Assembly (NCBI GenBank): GCA_963674955.2
Contig: CAXXKR010000004.1
Span: 1,054,001 to 1,118,000 of the forward strand
Length of the DNA: 64,000 bases
Direction: 5' to 3'
From: G963674955 sp963674955
Lineage (GTDB): Bacteria > Desulfobacterota > Desulfovibrionia > Desulfovibrionales > Desulfovibrionaceae
Shown one piece after another: positions 33,484 to 41,219 of this stretch (position 1 is the first letter of the stretch; each line of letters starts with the position of its first letter). The notes beneath the pieces are model-generated. The model did not search any database and was not told the DNA's origin. It saw only the letters and a list, made by a program, of their open reading frames with translations. The position numbers and the translations under genes were made by a program.

Positions 33484-33939
33484 ATGGATCTAAACGACAA
33501 AAAGATACTGGACATGATCCAGTCCGACTTTCCCCTGGCCCCCAGGCCGTACAAAGTAGTGGGCGAAAAGCTGGGACTGAGTGAGGAAGACGTTCTTGAC
33601 AGGGTCGCAAGGCTCAAAGAATCCGGAGTCATCAGACGCATCGGGGCCAATTTCCACTCCAAAAAGCTGGGCTGGCAGTCCACCCTTTGCGCGGCCAGCG
33701 TACCTGAGGAAAAGATGGACCTGTTCGTTGCCGAGGTGAACAGGCTGGACGGCGTGACCCATAATTATTTACGGGAAAACGAGTTCAACGTCTGGTTCAC
33801 CTACATCGGGAAAGGCATGGACGAGGTGGAAACCACCCTGGCCGGCATAACCGAGCGTACCGGAGTGAAGGTCTTGAATCTGCCCGCCGACCGGATGTAC
33901 AAAATCAAGGTCGATTTCGACATGGAAAGCGGCAAGTAA
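33484..33939 (+). CDS. ahbB: Siroheme decarboxylase subunit (AhbA/AhbB family)
   Basis: A 151-residue member of the Lrp/AsnC-fold siroheme decarboxylase family (AhbA/AhbB, NirDLGH), which removes two acetate carboxyls from siroheme as the first step of this heme route. The N-terminal HTH-like half (1-60) and the AsnC ligand domain are visible; HNYLR (93-97) followed by FNVWFT is the family active-site signature. In known cases two different subunits are needed; only one gene is here, so I cannot say with certainty whether it is the A or the B subunit. It is not an ordinary DNA-binding Lrp. Confidence 0.85.
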   Translation: MDLNDKKILDMIQSDFPLAPRPYKVVGEKLGLSEEDVLDRVARLKESGVIRRIGANFHSKKLGWQSTLCAASVPEEKMDLFVAEVNRLDGVTHNYLRENEFNVWFTYIGKGMDEVETTLAGITERTGVKVLNLPADRMYKIKVDFDMESGK

Positions 33940-33950
33940 CCGGAGGGGAT

Positions 33951-34616
33951 ATGGAAAACAAGGTCATCATTTCGCCCTCGCTGTTGTCGGCGGACTTCAG
34001 CCGTCTGGCCCAAGAGCTTGAGGCCCTGGAAAAGGCCGAAGTCAAATGGGCGCACCTGGACGTGATGGACGGACGGTTCGTGCCCAACATCACCTTCGGC
34101 CCCCCCGTCATAAAGTCCATGCGCAAAAACAGCAAACTGTTCTTCGACACCCACCTGATGATCAAGGAACCGGAAAGGTACATAGACGAATTCGCCCAGG
34201 CAGGAGCCGACCTGATCTGCATCCATGCCGAGGCCACCAACCACCTGGAACGGGCAATCAGCCAAATCAGCGACGCCGGAATAAAGTCGGCAGTGGCCTT
34301 GAATCCGGCCACACCGCTGGAGAGTATCCGCTACCTCCTGCCCCAGCTGGACATGGTCCTGATCATGAGCGTCAATCCCGGTTTCGGCGGACAGAAATTC
34401 ATCCCCTTCTGCCTGGACAAGATCAGGGAACTCAAGGCCATGCTCAAGGAGCAGGGGTCCAAGGCCCTGATCCAGGTGGACGGCGGAGTGACCCTGGAAA
34501 ACTGCGCGCAAATCGTGGAGGCCGGAGCGGACGTGCTTGTCTCCGGCTCGGCTTTCTTCAACACCCCCTCCTACGCCGAGAGACATCGGAAATTCCTTGA
34601 GGCCTGCACCTTGTAA
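33951..34616 (+). CDS. rpe: Ribulose-phosphate 3-epimerase
   Basis: Interconverts ribulose-5-phosphate and xylulose-5-phosphate in the pentose phosphate pathway. The 221-residue TIM barrel shows LDVMDGRFVPNITFGP, a DTHLMIKEPE block, MSVNPGFGGQKFIP and VDGGV near the end, all canonical. GGAGG precedes the ATG. It follows the ahb genes after 11 bases and is the last gene of that operon, closed by a terminator; a metabolic link to heme is not obvious. Confidence 0.95.
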   Translation: MENKVIISPSLLSADFSRLAQELEALEKAEVKWAHLDVMDGRFVPNITFGPPVIKSMRKNSKLFFDTHLMIKEPERYIDEFAQAGADLICIHAEATNHLERAISQISDAGIKSAVALNPATPLESIRYLLPQLDMVLIMSVNPGFGGQKFIPFCLDKIRELKAMLKEQGSKALIQVDGGVTLENCAQIVEAGADVLVSGSAFFNTPSYAERHRKFLEACTL

Positions 34617-34641
34617 TTCAAAATTCATCATGAACCATTTC

Positions 34642-34671
34642 AAAAGGAGCCGAAAGGCTCCTTTTCTTTTT
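34642..34671 (+). terminator. Rho-independent terminator after rpe
   Basis: AAAAGGAGCC, GAAA tetraloop, GGCTCCTTTT, followed by CTTTTT. It ends the ahbC-rpe operon. Confidence 0.92.
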
Positions 34672-34722
34672 CCCGGACCAGAGTATTATCCATAGTAAGC
34701 GGAACTCCAGCACGCATGGAGC

Positions 34723-34751
34723 TTGACTTTTTTTGAAAAATAGAATTTTAT
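34723..34751 (+). promoter_or_regulatory. Possible promoter of the Lrp-putA genes
   Basis: TTGACT (34723-34728), 17 bases, TTTTAT (34746-34751). If used, transcription would begin within a few bases of the ATG at 34760, giving an almost leaderless message, consistent with the lack of a Shine-Dalgarno there. Confidence 0.35.
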
Positions 34752-34759
34752 TCTCTAAT

Positions 34760-35236
34760 ATGAAAAATATAAGAAGAATCGACAAGATTGATAGTCAAAT
34801 TTTGACGATCATTCAGCACAACGGCAGGACATCAAACGCTGAAATCGCCAGACAGGTGGGAATGGCCCCATCCGGAGTGCTTGAACGCATACGCAAGCTG
34901 GAAAAAAAGGGTGTAATCCAGGGCTACGAGGCCGTGGTGGCCCCAAAGGCCCTTGGCAAAAGCCTTACGGCCTTCACTTCGGTCAATGTGGAGGAAGGGG
35001 TCGGTTCCATCGAGACCGGCGAGCTGCTTTCCAAGATGCCGGAAGTGCTGGAAGTCCACTACACAGCCGGGCGGGACAGCTATCTGGTCAAGGTCCGGGT
35101 GGAGGACACCGAAGCCCTGCAACGGCTCCTGGTAAAATTCGGCAGCATTCCAAATGTCCGGGACACTCACACCACCATTGTCCTGACAACGGTCAAGGAA
35201 ACCAGGGCGCTGGCCCTGGATGAAAACAACCATTAA
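34760..35236 (+). CDS. Lrp/AsnC family transcriptional regulator
   Basis: A DNA-binding regulator of about 158 residues. The N-terminal winged HTH (RIDKIDSQILTIIQHNGRTS, NAEIARQVGMAPSGVLERIRKLE) and the C-terminal RAM/AsnC ligand domain (VLEVHYTAGRDSYLVKVRV) are complete. The start at 34760 matches the family N-terminus; the frame can be extended to a TTG at 34733, but that would lie within the predicted promoter. It lies 18 bases upstream of putA and very probably controls it in response to proline or another amino acid (inference), as PutA here lacks its own DNA-binding domain. Confidence 0.88.
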   Translation: MKNIRRIDKIDSQILTIIQHNGRTSNAEIARQVGMAPSGVLERIRKLEKKGVIQGYEAVVAPKALGKSLTAFTSVNVEEGVGSIETGELLSKMPEVLEVHYTAGRDSYLVKVRVEDTEALQRLLVKFGSIPNVRDTHTTIVLTTVKETRALALDENNH

Positions 35237-35254
35237 ATGGCTGGAGACTGATAA

Positions 35255-38200
35255 ATGAACGCAGACCACGCTTCCCTGGAACCAAGGATTATCGGACGGG
35301 GCAAGGAATTTTTCACGAGCATCGCCGGAGAGGCTCCTTCCATCTTCAACAAGGGCTGGTGGACCGGCAAGGTCATGGACTGGGCCATGAAAAACGAGGA
35401 CTTCAAGATTCAGATGTTCAGGTTCGTGGACGTTCTGCCCTACCTGAACACCTCCCAGTCCCTGTCCAGGCACATTGAGGAATACTTCGCCGGAAAAGAC
35501 CAGAACATCCCGGACGTTCTCAAATGGGGCGCTGGCAAGACCGGCATCGCCGGCGGGCTTGTGGCCAAGGTCCTGAACCGGACCATCCGCTCCAACATCG
35601 AGTCCATGGCCCGGCAATTCATAATCGGCCAGGAGGCGAAGGAAGCGGTCAAGGGCATCAAGAAACTGAGAAAAGAAGGATTCGCCTTTGTTCTGGACCT
35701 GCTGGGCGAGGCCACAGTCAGCGAGGAAGAATCCGATGCCTACCGCGAGGGCTATCTGGAAGTGCTCGAGGCCATCCAGGAGGAATTTAAGAAGTGGCCG
35801 GCCCTTGACGCGGAGGGCGACCTGGACTGGGGCGGCGCGCCCAAGGTCAACGTGGCCGTGAAGCCGTCGGCCTTTTATTCCCAATCCAAGCCCGTGGACA
35901 TGGATGGCTCGGTCCAGGGCATGATGGACCGCATCGAACCCATCTTCCGCAAGGTCAAGGAGATGGGCGGCTTCCTGTGCATCGACATGGAGCAGCTCAA
36001 ATACAAGGACATCACAATAGAGCTTTATAAGCGGCTGCGTTCCAGCCCGGAGCATCGCGACTATCCCCATCTGGGCATAGTCTTTCAGGCCTACCTGAAA
36101 AGCACGGACCGCGATGTGGAGGAAATGCTCTCCTGGGCCAGGGCCGAAAACCTGCCGATCTCCATCCGGCTGGTCAAGGGTGCCTACTGGGACTACGAGA
36201 CCGTGCTGGCCAAACAGAACGGCTGGGAGATACCCGTTTACACGGTCAAGGCCGAATCGGACATGGCCTTCGAGCGCATAGCCAAGATGATCATGGAAAA
36301 CCAGGACATCTGTCATTTTGCCTGCGCCTCGCACAACATCCGCACCATCTCGGCTATCATGGAAACCGCCGAAGAGCTGAACGTGCCCAAGGACAGGTAC
36401 GAATTCCAGGTGCTGTACGGTATGGCCGAACCGGTCAGAAAGGGGCTCAAGAACGTTGCCGGGCGGGTGCGCCTCTACTGCCCATACGGCGATCTCATTC
36501 CCGGCATGGCCTATCTGGTGCGCAGGCTCCTTGAAAACACTGCCAATGAATCCTTCCTGCGTCAGAGCTTTGCCGAGGAAGCGGACATCGAGCGTCTGCT
36601 GGAGAATCCGGAAGCAACCCTGCAAAGAGAGCTTGAGTCCAGGCCGTCGCAGGCGAACGACAACAGACCGGTTTACGGCGACCGGGAACCATTCCAAAAC
36701 TTTCCGGCCGTGGATTTCACCATCAAGGCCGAACGCGAGGCCTTTCCCTCGGCCATCAAGGCCGTTCGCGCCAAGCTGGGCCAGACCTATCCCCTGGTCA
36801 TCGGCGGCAAGGAGATAATCACGGACGACAGGCTGGACTCGTACAATCCGGCCAAGACCACGGAAATAATCGGCTCGGTCTGCCAGGCCGGAACAGCAGA
36901 GGTCGATCTGGCCATAAAAACCGCCAGGGCGGCTTACCTTTCCTGGCGCGACGTGGAACCGGAGCAAAGGGCCAAGGTCCTGTTCAAGGCTGCGGACATA
37001 GCCAAAAAGCGCATCAACGAACTTTCGGCGCTGCAGGTGCTGGAAGTGGGCAAGCAATGGGATCAGGCCCACGCCGACGTGGCCGAGGCCATCGACTTTC
37101 TGGAATACTACGGACGCGAGGCCATCAGGCTGGGCGCTCCAAAGCGCATGGGCAACGCACCGGGCGAGGACAGCCGCTACTTCTACCAGGGCAAGGGCGT
37201 GGCCGCCGTGGTGGCCCCCTGGAACTTTCCGCTGGCCATCAGCATGGGCATGGTTTCGGGAGCCCTCGCCGGAGGCTGCTCCGTGGTCTACAAACCAGCG
37301 GGGCTGTCCTCGGTGATCGGCTACGGCCTGGTTGAAATATTCAAGGAAGCCGGATTGCCCGACGGCGTATTCAACTACACCCCGGGGCGCGGCTCGGTCA
37401 TGGGCGATTATCTGGTGGAGCACCCCGACATCGCGGTCATCGCCTTCACCGGCTCCATGGAAGTGGGACTGCGCATCCAGGAAAAGGCCGCCAAAGTTCA
37501 GCCCGGACAGGAGCAGTGCAAAAAGGTCATCGCCGAGATGGGCGGCAAGAACGCCATCATCATCGACGACGACGCGGACCTGGACGAGGCCGTTCTGGGA
37601 GTGCTCTACTCCGCCTTCGGTTTCCAGGGCCAGAAATGCTCGGCCTGCTCCAGGGCCATCGTGCTGGACCCCATTTACGACCGCTTCATACATAGACTGA
37701 AGGAAGCCGCCAATTCCATAAAGATCGGACCCTCCGAAGACCCGGCCAACTACATGGGACCGGTGGTGGACAAGGCCGCCAGAAACAATGTCCTGAAATA
37801 TGTGGAACTGGCCGAAAGGGAAGGGAAAATACTGGTCAAGCGCGAGGACATGCCCGCCGGGGACTGCTACGTGCCTTTGGTCATCGTTGAAGGCATCACC
37901 AGGGAGCACAGGCTGGCCCAGGAAGAGATATTCGGCCCTGTTCTGTCGGTCATGCGGGCCAAGGACATGGACGAGGCCCTGGACATCGCCAACTCCACGC
38001 GCTTCGCCCTGACCGGTGCGGCCTATAGCCGCAGCCCTGCCAACCTGGAAAAAATCCGCAGGGAATTCCGCGTGGGCAACCTCTACCTGAACAAGGGGTC
38101 CACGGGCGCCCTGGTCGAACGGCACGCCTTCGGCGGCTTCAAGATGTCGGGTGTGGGCTCCAAATCCGGCGGCCACGACTACCTGCTGCAGTTCATGGAT

Positions 38201-38275
38201 CCGCGCCTTGTTTCAGAAAACACCATGCGCCGAGGCTTCGCCCCCATCGGCGATGACGACGATTGGATTGCATAA
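35255..38275 (+). CDS. putA: Bifunctional proline dehydrogenase / glutamate semialdehyde dehydrogenase
   Basis: PutA oxidises proline to glutamate in two steps. The FAD-dependent proline dehydrogenase barrel covers about 90-430 (RLVKGAYWDYE is typical). The NAD-dependent aldehyde dehydrogenase domain covers about 500-985, with APWNFPLA, general-base E761 (AEMGGKNA) and nucleophile C795 (GFQGQKCSAC). At 1006 residues it lacks the ribbon-helix-helix DNA-binding domain of long PutAs, so it is enzymatic only. The start has GGAG eight bases upstream. It is preceded by an Lrp regulator. Confidence 0.95.
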   Translation: MNADHASLEPRIIGRGKEFFTSIAGEAPSIFNKGWWTGKVMDWAMKNEDFKIQMFRFVDVLPYLNTSQSLSRHIEEYFAGKDQNIPDVLKWGAGKTGIAGGLVAKVLNRTIRSNIESMARQFIIGQEAKEAVKGIKKLRKEGFAFVLDLLGEATVSEEESDAYREGYLEVLEAIQEEFKKWPALDAEGDLDWGGAPKVNVAVKPSAFYSQSKPVDMDGSVQGMMDRIEPIFRKVKEMGGFLCIDMEQLKYKDITIELYKRLRSSPEHRDYPHLGIVFQAYLKSTDRDVEEMLSWARAENLPISIRLVKGAYWDYETVLAKQNGWEIPVYTVKAESDMAFERIAKMIMENQDICHFACASHNIRTISAIMETAEELNVPKDRYEFQVLYGMAEPVRKGLKNVAGRVRLYCPYGDLIPGMAYLVRRLLENTANESFLRQSFAEEADIERLLENPEATLQRELESRPSQANDNRPVYGDREPFQNFPAVDFTIKAEREAFPSAIKAVRAKLGQTYPLVIGGKEIITDDRLDSYNPAKTTEIIGSVCQAGTAEVDLAIKTARAAYLSWRDVEPEQRAKVLFKAADIAKKRINELSALQVLEVGKQWDQAHADVAEAIDFLEYYGREAIRLGAPKRMGNAPGEDSRYFYQGKGVAAVVAPWNFPLAISMGMVSGALAGGCSVVYKPAGLSSVIGYGLVEIFKEAGLPDGVFNYTPGRGSVMGDYLVEHPDIAVIAFTGSMEVGLRIQEKAAKVQPGQEQCKKVIAEMGGKNAIIIDDDADLDEAVLGVLYSAFGFQGQKCSACSRAIVLDPIYDRFIHRLKEAANSIKIGPSEDPANYMGPVVDKAARNNVLKYVELAEREGKILVKREDMPAGDCYVPLVIVEGITREHRLAQEEIFGPVLSVMRAKDMDEALDIANSTRFALTGAAYSRSPANLEKIRREFRVGNLYLNKGSTGALVERHAFGGFKMSGVGSKSGGHDYLLQFMDPRLVSENTMRRGFAPIGDDDDWIA

Positions 38276-38280
38276 GCCCC

Positions 38281-38310
38281 TTGACGTTGGGCCAAATAGG
38301 ATTATTTAAT
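38281..38310 (+). promoter_or_regulatory. Predicted promoter of the small zinc-ribbon gene
   Basis: TTGACG (38281-38286), 18 bases, TTTAAT (38305-38310): 5/6 matches in both hexamers. It starts five bases after the putA stop and gives a leader of about 27 bases. Confidence 0.55.
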
Positions 38311-38343
38311 ACTCCTGCCGTTAATACCAATAAGGAGCATGAA

Positions 38344-38610
38344 ATGGTTGTACACACATATGCAGGTATAGAGACCGTCCTTGAAGACAGGGACTGCCCC
38401 CATTGCGGTCAGCAGTTGGAGCCTTGGCTCGGACCCCCTGAGAGCGGCTGGGGAGTGATCCTTGTCTGCAACAACGAGAAATGCCCTCATTACGACGGCT
38501 CCGCCGAGACAATATACAACAAGCGCGACGACTCGCGCCTGGGCTGCCGATACGCGGAAAATCCCGATAACGGCTACAAGCCGTTCAACCTTGTCGCTGT
38601 CTGTTTTTAA
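38344..38610 (+). CDS. Small zinc-ribbon protein, unknown function
   Basis: An 88-residue protein with two cysteine pairs, C18-x2-C21 and C42-x4-C47, separated by 20 residues, as in a zinc ribbon. The rest (SAETIYNKRDDSRLGCRYAE) is polar with no membrane segment. The start at 38344 has GGAG six bases upstream; the longer frame reading lacks one. It has its own promoter and a strong terminator, so it is a single-gene unit. I do not recognise the family; it may bind nucleic acid or be a regulator. Confidence 0.8.
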   Translation: MVVHTYAGIETVLEDRDCPHCGQQLEPWLGPPESGWGVILVCNNEKCPHYDGSAETIYNKRDDSRLGCRYAENPDNGYKPFNLVAVCF

Positions 38611-38637
38611 GACCGGCCTTTGTATAGAGATTGAAAC

Positions 38638-38666
38638 AGAAAAGCGGTCCACCGGGCCGCTTTTCT
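38638..38666 (+). terminator. Terminator after the zinc-ribbon gene (possibly bidirectional)
   Basis: AGAAAAGCGGTCC, loop ACC, GGGCCGCTTTTCT: a 13-pair stem with one G-U and an A/T-rich base, so it can act on either strand. Confidence 0.8.
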
Positions 38667-38725
38667 GATTAACACGGCCGCTCATCCCCTCTTTGCCAAC
38701 CGCTTGCTGAAGCAGGATCGTTCCG

Positions 38726-39619
38726 ATGCTAGAGAAAAATTCCAACTGGATTGCGCTGACGGCCCTGCTGCTTGCCATGTTTCTCTGGGCCAGTTCCTTC
38801 ATCGCTCTGAAGCTCGCTTTTATGGCCTATGATCCAATGGTGGTAATCTTCGGCCGAATGGCCGTGGCCAGCCTCTGCTTCCTGCTCCTGCTGAAAAACA
38901 TAAGAAGGAACTCCTACCGCCAGGGGGACTGGAAACCGCTCATGTTCATGGCCTTTTGCGAGCCCTGCCTCTACTTCATATTCGAGGCCTTGGCCCTCAA
39001 GAACACGGACGCCTCCCAGGCTGGAATGATTTGCGCCCTGTTGCCGCTCCTGATGGCCGTAGCCGCACGTTTGGTGCTCAAGGAGACTATCACGCGTCTG
39101 ACGCTGTCCGGCTTTTTCCTGGCCATTGTCGGCGCTGTGGGGCTGTCGGCCGCCGCGACTTCCACTGAACAATCCCCGAATCCGATACTGGGCAATTTCC
39201 TTGAATTTGTGGCGATGGTCTGCGCGGTGGGTTACATGATCACGGTCAAGACGCTGAGCGACAGGTATTCGCCCTGGTTTCTGACCGCCGTCCAGGCTTG
39301 GGTGGGAGCTGTATTCTATCTGCCGCTGCTTTTCCTGCCCGGCACGACCTGGCCGACAAGTTTTGTGCCCCTGCCTTTTTTTTCCATCATCTACCTAGGG
39401 GTATTCATAACCCTTGGAGCCTACGGGCTTTACAACTACGGCATGAGTAAAGTGCCGGCCAGCCAGGCTTCGGCCTTCGTGAACCTGATTCCGGTCATCA
39501 CCCTGGCTTTGGGTTGGGCCGTACTGGACGAAAAACTCACCATTGTCCAATACGGCGGTTCCGCCCTGGTTCTGGCAGGCGTCTACCTGAGCCACAAGGG
39601 CAGCCCAAAGACGAATTAA
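38726..39619 (+). CDS. EamA/DMT family transporter
   Basis: A 297-residue inner-membrane transporter of the drug/metabolite superfamily with ten predicted helices in two EamA repeats (about 10-135 and 155-290). The first repeat starts LLLAMFLWASSFIALKLAF and the second ends VLAGVYLSHKG. Substrate is unknown; members export amino acids, metabolites or drugs. Its stop overlaps that of the convergent LysR gene by three to four bases, and the two are probably a regulator-target pair. Confidence 0.9.
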   Translation: MLEKNSNWIALTALLLAMFLWASSFIALKLAFMAYDPMVVIFGRMAVASLCFLLLLKNIRRNSYRQGDWKPLMFMAFCEPCLYFIFEALALKNTDASQAGMICALLPLLMAVAARLVLKETITRLTLSGFFLAIVGAVGLSAAATSTEQSPNPILGNFLEFVAMVCAVGYMITVKTLSDRYSPWFLTAVQAWVGAVFYLPLLFLPGTTWPTSFVPLPFFSIIYLGVFITLGAYGLYNYGMSKVPASQASAFVNLIPVITLALGWAVLDEKLTIVQYGGSALVLAGVYLSHKGSPKTN

Positions 39620-40509
39620 GCGACCTTGGCGTTCTTTTTCACATATTCCACGAACGACCGCGCTGCGGGGAGGAATTCCCTGCCGTGGCGATGAATGAGA
39701 TAAAAGGAACGCTCCAGGTCAAGGGGAACAGAATCAACCACCCGTAGGTCGCCGCTGTCGATGGCCGACTGAGCCGCGAGTCTGGAAGTGACGCTCAGAC
39801 CCATACCGGCCTTGACGCACTGGACTGCGGCCTGAGTGCTTTCGACCCAGGTCGTAATATTGAGACTTGAAACTGAAATCCCTTTCTTGATCAGGGCGTC
39901 CTCCAGGGATCGACGTGTTCCCGACCCGGACTCACGCATGACCCAGGGCATGGTCGAAAGTTCATTCAAGCCGATGTTCTTTCCTCCGGCCAAAGAAGGC
40001 GAAGCTATGAGCACCAACTCGTCGCGCACGGAAAAGAATGAATCAATCTCGGCCTGCTCCGGCTTGGCCCCGACCATCCCGATAAGCAGCCTGCCGTCCA
40101 GGATTTGTTCCGTAACGGACCGGCTGTCGCCAACGGTCAGGTGGACCCGAACCTGTGGATGCGCCCTGAAAAAGCCAGCCAGCAAATCAGGCAAAATAAA
40201 ATGCGCCGGGATGGTGCTGCCCCCGACGCTCAAATCTCCTACAACCTTGTCCTGGAGCAGATTGATCTCGCCCACCATCTCCTCCAGAAGGCTAAAAACC
40301 CTCCTGGCCCCGCTGAACAACACATCACCGGCTTGGGTAGGCATGATTGTCCGGCCAAGACGATCAAAAAGCTTGACTCCAAGCTCGGCCTCCAGGCTGG
40401 CCACATGGGCGCTGATTGTCGGCTGTGAAAGGAACAATTCCTTGCCTGCCTTGGAGAAACTTCTCAGTTCATATACTTTGTAAAATGCTTCCAATCGTCT
40501 GAAATCCAT
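39616..40509 (-). CDS. LysR family transcriptional regulator
   Basis: A 297-residue LysR regulator. The winged HTH is at 1-60 (MDFRRLEAFYKVYELRSFSKAG, LFLSQPTISAHVASLEAELG) and the effector-binding domain follows (GGSTIPAHFILPDLL, ESGSGTR). The start at 40509 has AGGAG seven bases upstream; the track-long reading from 40551 is not needed. The HTH strongly resembles a LysR group found in selenium- or sulfur-metabolising bacteria, but I cannot confirm the subgroup. It converges with the EamA transporter and lies just after the terminator of the ribosomal operon. Confidence 0.88.
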   Translation of the reverse strand: MDFRRLEAFYKVYELRSFSKAGKELFLSQPTISAHVASLEAELGVKLFDRLGRTIMPTQAGDVLFSGARRVFSLLEEMVGEINLLQDKVVGDLSVGGSTIPAHFILPDLLAGFFRAHPQVRVHLTVGDSRSVTEQILDGRLLIGMVGAKPEQAEIDSFFSVRDELVLIASPSLAGGKNIGLNELSTMPWVMRESGSGTRRSLEDALIKKGISVSSLNITTWVESTQAAVQCVKAGMGLSVTSRLAAQSAIDSGDLRVVDSVPLDLERSFYLIHRHGREFLPAARSFVEYVKKNAKVA

Positions 40510-40549
40510 TTCGCCACTCCTTTGTATTGAATTTGTCAATACACTGGAC

Positions 40550-40584
40550 AAAAAAAAAGGGCAACCACATGGGCTGCCCTTTTT
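40550..40584 (-). terminator. Terminator of the ribosomal protein operon
   Basis: On the minus strand, AAAAAGGGCAGCC, a short loop and GGTTGCCCTTTTT form a 13-pair stem followed by more T. It lies 15 bases after the rplQ stop. Confidence 0.92.
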
Positions 40585-40598
40585 GGAATGATTTTACT

Positions 40599-41219
40599 CT
40601 ATTCGGAATCTTTCTTTGCGGCCGCTTTTTTAGCAGGAGCCTTCTTGGCCGGAGCTTTCTTGGCCGGGGCCTTCTTGGCGGCAGGTTTCTTTTCAGCCTT
40701 GTCATCATCCGATTTCTTTGCTGCAGCCTTTTTTGCAGGCGCCTTCTTGGCCGGCGCCTTCTTGGCGACAGGCTTCTTTTCAGCCTGGTCGTCGTCAGCC
40801 TTCTTATCCACGGCCTTGGATTCTTCAGCCTTTTTGGCTTCCTTCTTGGCCGGTGCCTCGGCGAGCTTGGTCAGTTCAATGACCACCATGGGTGCGCAAT
40901 CGCCTTTTCTGGGCAGGCTGAGCTTGATGATCCGCGTATATCCGCCGGAGCCTCCCGCAAAGCGCGGACCTATCTCGTCAAACAGCCTCTGTACGATCTG
41001 GTGGCTTCCAAGGGCTTTGTAGGCCTGGCGGCGGGAATGGAGATCGTTGCGAAGAGCAAGAGTAATCAATTTTTCAACGACCTTGCGAAGTTCCTTGGCC
41101 TTGGGTTCCGTCGTGCGGATATGCTCATAGGTCAGGAGGGCACGGGCCATGTTCTTGAACAAGGCCTTCCTGTGAGACGTGGTTCTGTTAAGCTTTCTTC
41201 CGGCCTTTCTATGCCTCAT
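40599..41219 (-). CDS. rplQ: 50S ribosomal protein L17 with histone-H1-like tail
   Basis: Large-subunit protein L17. Residues 1-118 are the full L17 fold (MRHRKAGRKLNRTTSHRKAL, GGYTRIIKL). Residues 120-206 are an added tail made of Lys, Ala and Pro with acidic spacers. It holds two copies of a module: DDDQAEKKP followed by AKKAP-type repeats (142-169), and DDDKAEKKP with one more AKKAP unit (171-203). E. coli L17 ends at about 127 residues. The tail resembles eukaryotic histone H1 or bacterial AlgP/Hc-type tails. It overlaps the end of rpoA by 11 bases. Confidence 0.95.
   Translation of the reverse strand: MRHRKAGRKLNRTTSHRKALFKNMARALLTYEHIRTTEPKAKELRKVVEKLITLALRNDLHSRRQAYKALGSHQIVQRLFDEIGPRFAGGSGGYTRIIKLSLPRKGDCAPMVVIELTKLAEAPAKKEAKKAEESKAVDKKADDDQAEKKPVAKKAPAKKAPAKKAAAKKSDDDKAEKKPAAKKAPAKKAPAKKAPAKKAAAKKDSE
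40611..40796 (-). repeat. Duplicated AKKAP-coding module in rplQ
   Basis: Two adjacent in-frame DNA copies encode acidic spacer plus Lys-Ala-Pro repeats: 40713-40796 (residues 142-169) and 40611-40709 (residues 171-203). The second has an additional five-residue unit, suggesting growth by slippage or unequal recombination. Confidence 0.8.

Noticed and set aside
34832..38176. A 1114-codon open frame on the minus strand
   Set aside because: It lies opposite the lrp regulator and putA, whose motifs are complete. Its translation is rich in His, Gly and Val as antisense reads of GC-rich genes are.
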